Source: Protula sp. h YS-2021
Taxonomy: Eukaryota; Annelida; Polychaeta; Sabellida; Serpulidae
Reading direction: 5' to 3'
DNA length: 64,000 nucleotides
NCBI GenBank assembly: GCA_949752745.1
Contig: OX457029.1
Location: 13,704,039-13,768,038, forward strand
Part shown: positions 60,863 through 64,000 of the stretch, one piece after another
Layout: the number at the start of each line of letters is the position of its first letter
Position numbering within the stretch: the first letter of the stretch is position 1
The notes under the pieces: generated by a model
Told to the model about the DNA's origin: nothing
Database searches by the model: none
The model's input: only the letters and a program-made list of their open reading frames with translations
Program-made: the position numbers and the translations under genes

Positions 60863-61205
60863 GCCAAACAGAGTCTATTTCTGACTCACTTTCAGAGTCT
60901 GTTTCTGACTCACTTTCAGAACTTCTGTCATCAGCATCCTTACCACACTGCTCCATATGTTTGAGCAAAGCTTCTTCGCTGTTGTATAATGCACCACATT
61001 CTGTACAAGCATGTGCATTCTTTTCAGCTGTGTTGACGCTTTGACTTTCCATAGAAGACTCATCTAAAGTTTCCGTGAAAGGTAGTTTTACAGGGTTTTC
61101 CATATCCGATTCTTCATCCACTTCTGAAGCGTCAGCAAAATTTAAGTGTCTTTTAAGACTTTGCGGCCAATTGTAAGATTTCGAACAAATATTGCATTTA
61201 TACAT
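60768..61205 (-). CDS. C2H2/C2HC zinc-finger protein, N-terminal part, 145 aa to stop
   Basis: Begins with ATG at 61205, directly inside the right arm. Residues 4-20 form the first finger (Cys4, Cys7, His20), but the expected final ligand near residue 24 is not an obvious His. Residues 67-87 form a second finger of C2HC type (Cys67, Cys70, His83, Cys87). Between them is an acidic linker; after them is a Ser/Glu/Asp stretch (94-112), then an amphipathic segment rich in Tyr, Asp and Glu up to a stop at 60768. The helical continuation is in the neighbouring frame (60503-60862). The protein may bind element DNA, for instance the repeats in the arms, but that is inference. The first 16 codons are duplicated as a fossil in the left arm. 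Confidence 0.7.
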   Translation of the reverse strand: MYKCNICSKSYNWPQSLKRHLNFADASEVDEESDMENPVKLPFTETLDESSMESQSVNTAEKNAHACTECGALYNSEEALLKHMEQCGKDADDRSSESESETDSESESEIDSVWHDMVQDVYDDYDSIFQEKVSEYEEQGPSTHI

Positions 61206-61257
61206 CCTTTCGGTTCAACCTACACTATTCAAATGATGAGAAAGTCTTTAAACATAG

Positions 61258-61267
61258 CTTTATATAC
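61258..61267 (-). promoter_or_regulatory. TATA box of the zinc-finger gene
   Basis: GTATATAAAG on the minus strand, 53-62 nt upstream of the ATG at 61205 and directly next to the inner end of the 9-mer array. The promoter would therefore lie within the arm, reading inward. Confidence 0.55.
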
Positions 61268-61450
61268 AACTTGTTGAACATGTTGAACAGCATGTTGAAC
61301 AACATGTTGAACATGTTGAACATGTTGAACAACTTGTTGAACATGTTGAACATGTTGAACTTGTTGAACATGTTGAACATGTTGAACATGTTGAACATGT
61401 TGAACTTGTTTAACATGTTGAACATGTTGAACAATTTGTTGAACAATACC
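61268..61450 (+). repeat. TTGAACATG 9-mer array, inner end of right arm
   Basis: About 20 copies of TTGAACATG with minor variants (TTGAACTTG, TTTAACATG). Each pair of units contains the palindrome ACATGT or AACATGTT. It sits immediately upstream of the zinc-finger gene's TATA box. Confidence 0.92.
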
Positions 61451-62700
61451 ACAACGTAATATCTTTCAAAAATTATTCGAACACGTGTTTTGAATGAGCT
61501 TGCCATTCGAACACGTGTTTTGAATGGGCTTGCCATTCGAACACGTCTTTAAAATGGGCTTGCCATTCGAACACGTCTTTTGAATGGGCGCAGTTTTCCT
61601 ACATAACTATCCACATTTTCACTTCCCATTTTCCAACAATCAACCAATCAACCAAGTGGGAGAATCGTCTAAAACGTGTAAAAAACTAAATTTGTTAAAG
61701 TTGCTTTAGAACCCTGATTTTTACCTCACTACACCATGGTAAAATGTTCAAACTTATTTTATACATCATATGTTGTCAAAAACAAAATTTGTTCAAGTTG
61801 GTTTAGAACCCTTATTTTTACCCTACTACACCATGGTAAAATGTTCAAACTTATTTTATACATCATATTTTGTCAAAATAACAAAATTTGTTAAAGTTGG
61901 TCTAGAATCACCATTTTTCCACTACTATGACTTTAGAATCTTTAAATAAGTAGCATGCTAAAATGTTCAAACTTATTTTATATATCATATGGTGTTAAAA
62001 ACTAAATTTGTTAAAGTTGGTCTAGAACCACCATTTTTCCACTACTATGACTTTAGAATATTCAAATAAATAGCATGCTAAAATGTTCAAACTTATTTTA
62101 TATATTATATGTTATCAAAAAACTACATTTGTTAAATGTGCTTTAGAAGTGTCATTTTCAAACTACTATAACATAAAACATAGAATTGGGAAAAATCCCA
62201 TTCCTTCTCAAATTTATTGATCGTTCCCACGCTCTGAATTAGTGCACTCTGAAATTTATTGATCGTTCCCACGGTCTAGGCCTTTGATGTTTTCAAATTT
62301 ATCGATCGTTCCCACGGTCTGAATTAGTGCACTCTGAAATTTACTGATCGTTCCCACGGTCTAGGCCTTTGATGTTTTCAAATTTATCGATCGTTCCCAC
62401 GGTCTGAACGAGTGCACTCTGAAATTTTATCGATCAGTTTCCTCCACGCTCTGAACGATTGCACTCTAAAATTTATCAATCGGTTTTTCCCACACTCTGT
62501 ACACATGTACTTATGCTATGTGTATGTGGTTGCTGTAATGGGAAACCATTGAAATATGACTAATTAAATATTATCATAATAATAATAAATAAAAAAAGTC
62601 ACAGAGTCACATAATGTCACAGAGTCACATGATGCCACAGTCACATGTTGTCACATAATGTCACAGAGTCATAAAAGTGAACAAAAACCAGAAAAAAGTT

Positions 62701-62773
62701 TGCCCCGATTTGGGATCGATCCCACAACTCTCAGGTTGCTAGCCGTCTACTCTTCCAAGTGAGCTATCACGGC
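62701..62773 (-). tRNA. tRNA-like sequence, 73 nt, right-arm copy
   Basis: Mirror copy of 57648-57720, with the same A box, B-box-like element and CTAGCAA loop. No difference was noted that would improve the weak anticodon and T stems. Probably a pseudogene or SINE-derived. Confidence 0.45.
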
Positions 62774-62875
62774 TTGTCTGTTGAACGATCTGATAATGAC
62801 ATACATACGTTAGACTAATTATGTTCACATAGCAATTACATAGTCATATAGCTATATGATGTAACATAGTCACAT

Positions 62876-63010
62876 CCTGGGGGGTTTCCTTAATTGAGGA
62901 CCCGGGGGGTCTTCCAAGATTCAGGACCGGGGGGGTCTTCTAAGATTCAGGACCAGGGGGTTTTTCTAAGATTGAGGACCCGGGGGGTATTCTAAGATTG
63001 AGGACCCATG
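62876..63010 (-). repeat. 26-bp tandem block, right arm, about five copies
   Basis: Reverse-complement counterpart of 57362-57542 with fewer units (TTCTAAGATT(C/G)AGGACC plus a G-rich linker). Confidence 0.85.
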
Positions 63011-63022
63011 ATATAAAAGTGA

Positions 63023-63107
63023 TGCCCGATAGCGGGTTCGATCCACCGACCTTCAGATCATGGGTCCGCTTACGGGTCCTCTGCTCTACCAACTGAGCCA
63101 TTCAGGC
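63023..63107 (-). tRNA. tRNA-like sequence, 85 nt, Met(CAT)-like with extra nucleotides
   Basis: Acceptor halves GCCTGAA/ATCGGGC pair at six of seven positions. A good A box (TGGCTCAGTTGG) and D stem (GCTC/GAGC) are present, and the T arm is GGTGG/CCGCT around ATCGAAC. The segment CCCATGATCTGAAGGTC resembles the anticodon arm and variable loop of elongator tRNA-Met and would place CAT in the anticodon. About 12 extra nt precede the anticodon stem, made by a direct repeat of GGACCC. It is therefore a tRNA-derived sequence, likely not functional as it stands. The left-arm copy is further deleted. Confidence 0.5.
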
Positions 63108-63239
63108 CAGAAGGTTAATCAGCCTGAAAATATTCCTCATATACAGTCACAGGACACATGATTGACAGGTCATGTGACCAATGATTGACAGGTCACGTGA
63201 CTAATGACGTCATGATGATTGACAGGCGACTTAGGGTTA

Positions 63240-63690
63240 TGCGGCTTAGGACTGTCTTAATATGCCATAACATCATGATGACGTCATGATAGCGTCATCA
63301 TGACGTTATTGAACGGGCGCGCGCTCTTTCGATTACCTGTTTCAAAATACCCATGCGAATTCGAAAACAATCACGTCACTGTTTCCGGAGCCCCATGGGG
63401 CTCCGAAAACACCTCTTGACGTCATTATGACGTCCCTTCCTGTTTTCGGAGCCACACTTTTATCCTGCTGAAAATCCCATTCCTTCTCAAATTTATTGAT
63501 CGTTCCCACGCTCTGAACGAGTGCACTCTAAAATTTATCGATCGGTTTTCCCCCACACTCTGTACGAGTGCACTCTGAAATTTATCGATCGGGTTTTCCC
63601 CACAGTGACGTCATTATGACGTCACTGTTTTCGGAGCCCCATGGGGTTCCGAAAACACCTCCTGACGTCATTATGACGTCACTTCCTGTT
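63240..63690. promoter_or_regulatory. CRE/ATF-like TGACGTCA cluster, right arm
   Basis: Counterpart of 56660-57135. TGACGTCATTATGACGTC pairs lie near 63417, 63605 and 63663, and a shorter iteron run at about 63275-63307. Confidence 0.6.
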
Positions 63691-63716
63691 TTCGGAACCC
63701 CACTTCTCCCCTACTG

Positions 63717-63720
63717 TTAA
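63717..63720. other. TTAA at right boundary of the foldback element
   Basis: Directly follows the last base of the right arm (CTCCCCTACTG). Pairs with the TTAA at 56626-56629. Confidence 0.5.
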
Positions 63721-64000
63721 TTCTATAATTTTTTATGATAAAAACTATACTACTCACGTGCAGAAATTAAAAGTGACTTGGATAACATAAAAAGTGGTTT
63801 ACGAAGGCATTAATCGCCTATTAATATTTACATAAATACTAAAGCGATCAGAAAGAAATATTTGAGCTCGAACGCCGTGAAATTTTTGTACAAATATACC
63901 ATCATGAATCTGTGTTATGGATCTTGCATTTTATGTTTATCAAGTCTTGATCATGTCTTACATTCGGCCTTTATCGGGCGTTTTTACATGCTATTCTCAT
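63721..64000. other. Flanking non-coding sequence
   Basis: AT-rich sequence with no recognised gene or repeat before the window ends. Confidence 0.4.

Larger units (their letters stand above)
56630..63716. mobile_element. 7.1-kb foldback element with two genes between 2.55-kb inverted arms
   Basis: Two inverted arms (56630-59173 and 61157-63716) share homology from the outermost base to the inner border. In a roughly 100-bp sample near 58750-58850 I count only about three substitutions, so they are about 97% alike. Outer termini are (T/C)AGTAGGGGAGAAGTGG, each next to TTAA. The arms consist mostly of blocks of tandem repeats, as in Drosophila foldback and Galileo-type elements. The centre (59174-61156) holds a PC4-like gene (plus) and a zinc-finger gene (minus), converging. 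I find no transposase, integrase, helicase or polymerase. Alternatives are a non-autonomous derivative of a larger TTAA-inserting element, an endogenised linear replicon with long inverted termini, or a host palindromic duplication. The TTAA ends and repeat architecture favour a mobile element. Confidence 0.75.
61157..63716 (-). repeat. Right inverted arm of the foldback element
   Basis: Reverse-complement partner of 56630-59173, 2560 bp. It contains the functional-looking start of the zinc-finger gene, an intact TATA motif, the full 85-nt and 73-nt tRNA-like sequences and all repeat blocks in mirrored order. Fewer CRE iterons survive near 63270-63307 than in the left arm. Confidence 0.92.

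Noticed and set aside
56630..63716. Classical Polinton/Maverick
   Set aside because: No polymerase B, integrase, ATPase, protease or capsid frames, and the 7.1-kb size is too small for a complete copy; a deleted derivative cannot be excluded.

Overview
This is eukaryotic, AT-rich, gene-poor DNA. The most likely source is a marine invertebrate, probably a bivalve mollusc. I base that on the intronless TRIM-type gene, the abundance of repeats carrying GGTCAAGGTCA-like cores, and the mixture of MITE-like, foldback and tandem repeats. The assignment is an inference, not something the sequence proves.

Layout. (1) 1-37357 is one uninterrupted satellite array of a 139-bp monomer, about 269 units, all in one orientation and already running at base 1. 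Mutation markers reveal nested higher-order duplications at shifts of 417, 834, 1111, 1209, 1389, 1946, 2214 and 3334 bp. (2) 37358-49110 is non-coding as far as I can see. It holds short foldback repeats, an ATT microsatellite split by a pogo/Tigger-like element, an isolated diverged dimer of the same 139-bp monomer inside another interspersed repeat, and a GATATC/GATCTC-rich minisatellite. (3) 49160-51346 (minus) is the one clear host-type gene, a 728-aa RING/B-box/coiled-coil TRIM-like protein with a propeller-like C-terminus. (4) 51375-56625 is non-coding, with several interspersed repeat fragments. (5) 56630-63716 is a 7.1-kb foldback element with two near-identical inverted arms of about 2.55 kb, bounded on both sides by TTAA. 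The arms are built from blocks of tandem repeats (CRE-like TGACGTCA iterons, a 26-mer, a GATCGATAAATTT block, units of about 120 bp, a 30-mer, a 9-mer) and two tRNA-like sequences each. The 2-kb centre carries two convergent genes: a 180-aa protein with a PC4-like (transcriptional coactivator p15) C-terminal domain, and a C2H2/C2HC zinc-finger protein whose reading frame is split.

How it fits together. The element in (5) is the best candidate for an undescribed system. It has long inverted arms full of repeats, a predicted single-strand-binding PC4-like protein and a zinc-finger protein that might recognise the arms. The left arm ends in a fossil copy of the zinc-finger gene's start, so the arms once included the gene's 5' end or have been copied across by conversion. 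I see no transposase, integrase or polymerase in it, so it is either non-autonomous or uses an unrecognised mechanism. The satellite is probably heterochromatin (pericentromeric or similar). Each monomer has four dyad symmetries, including an 11-bp inverted pair that matches nuclear-receptor monomer sites.
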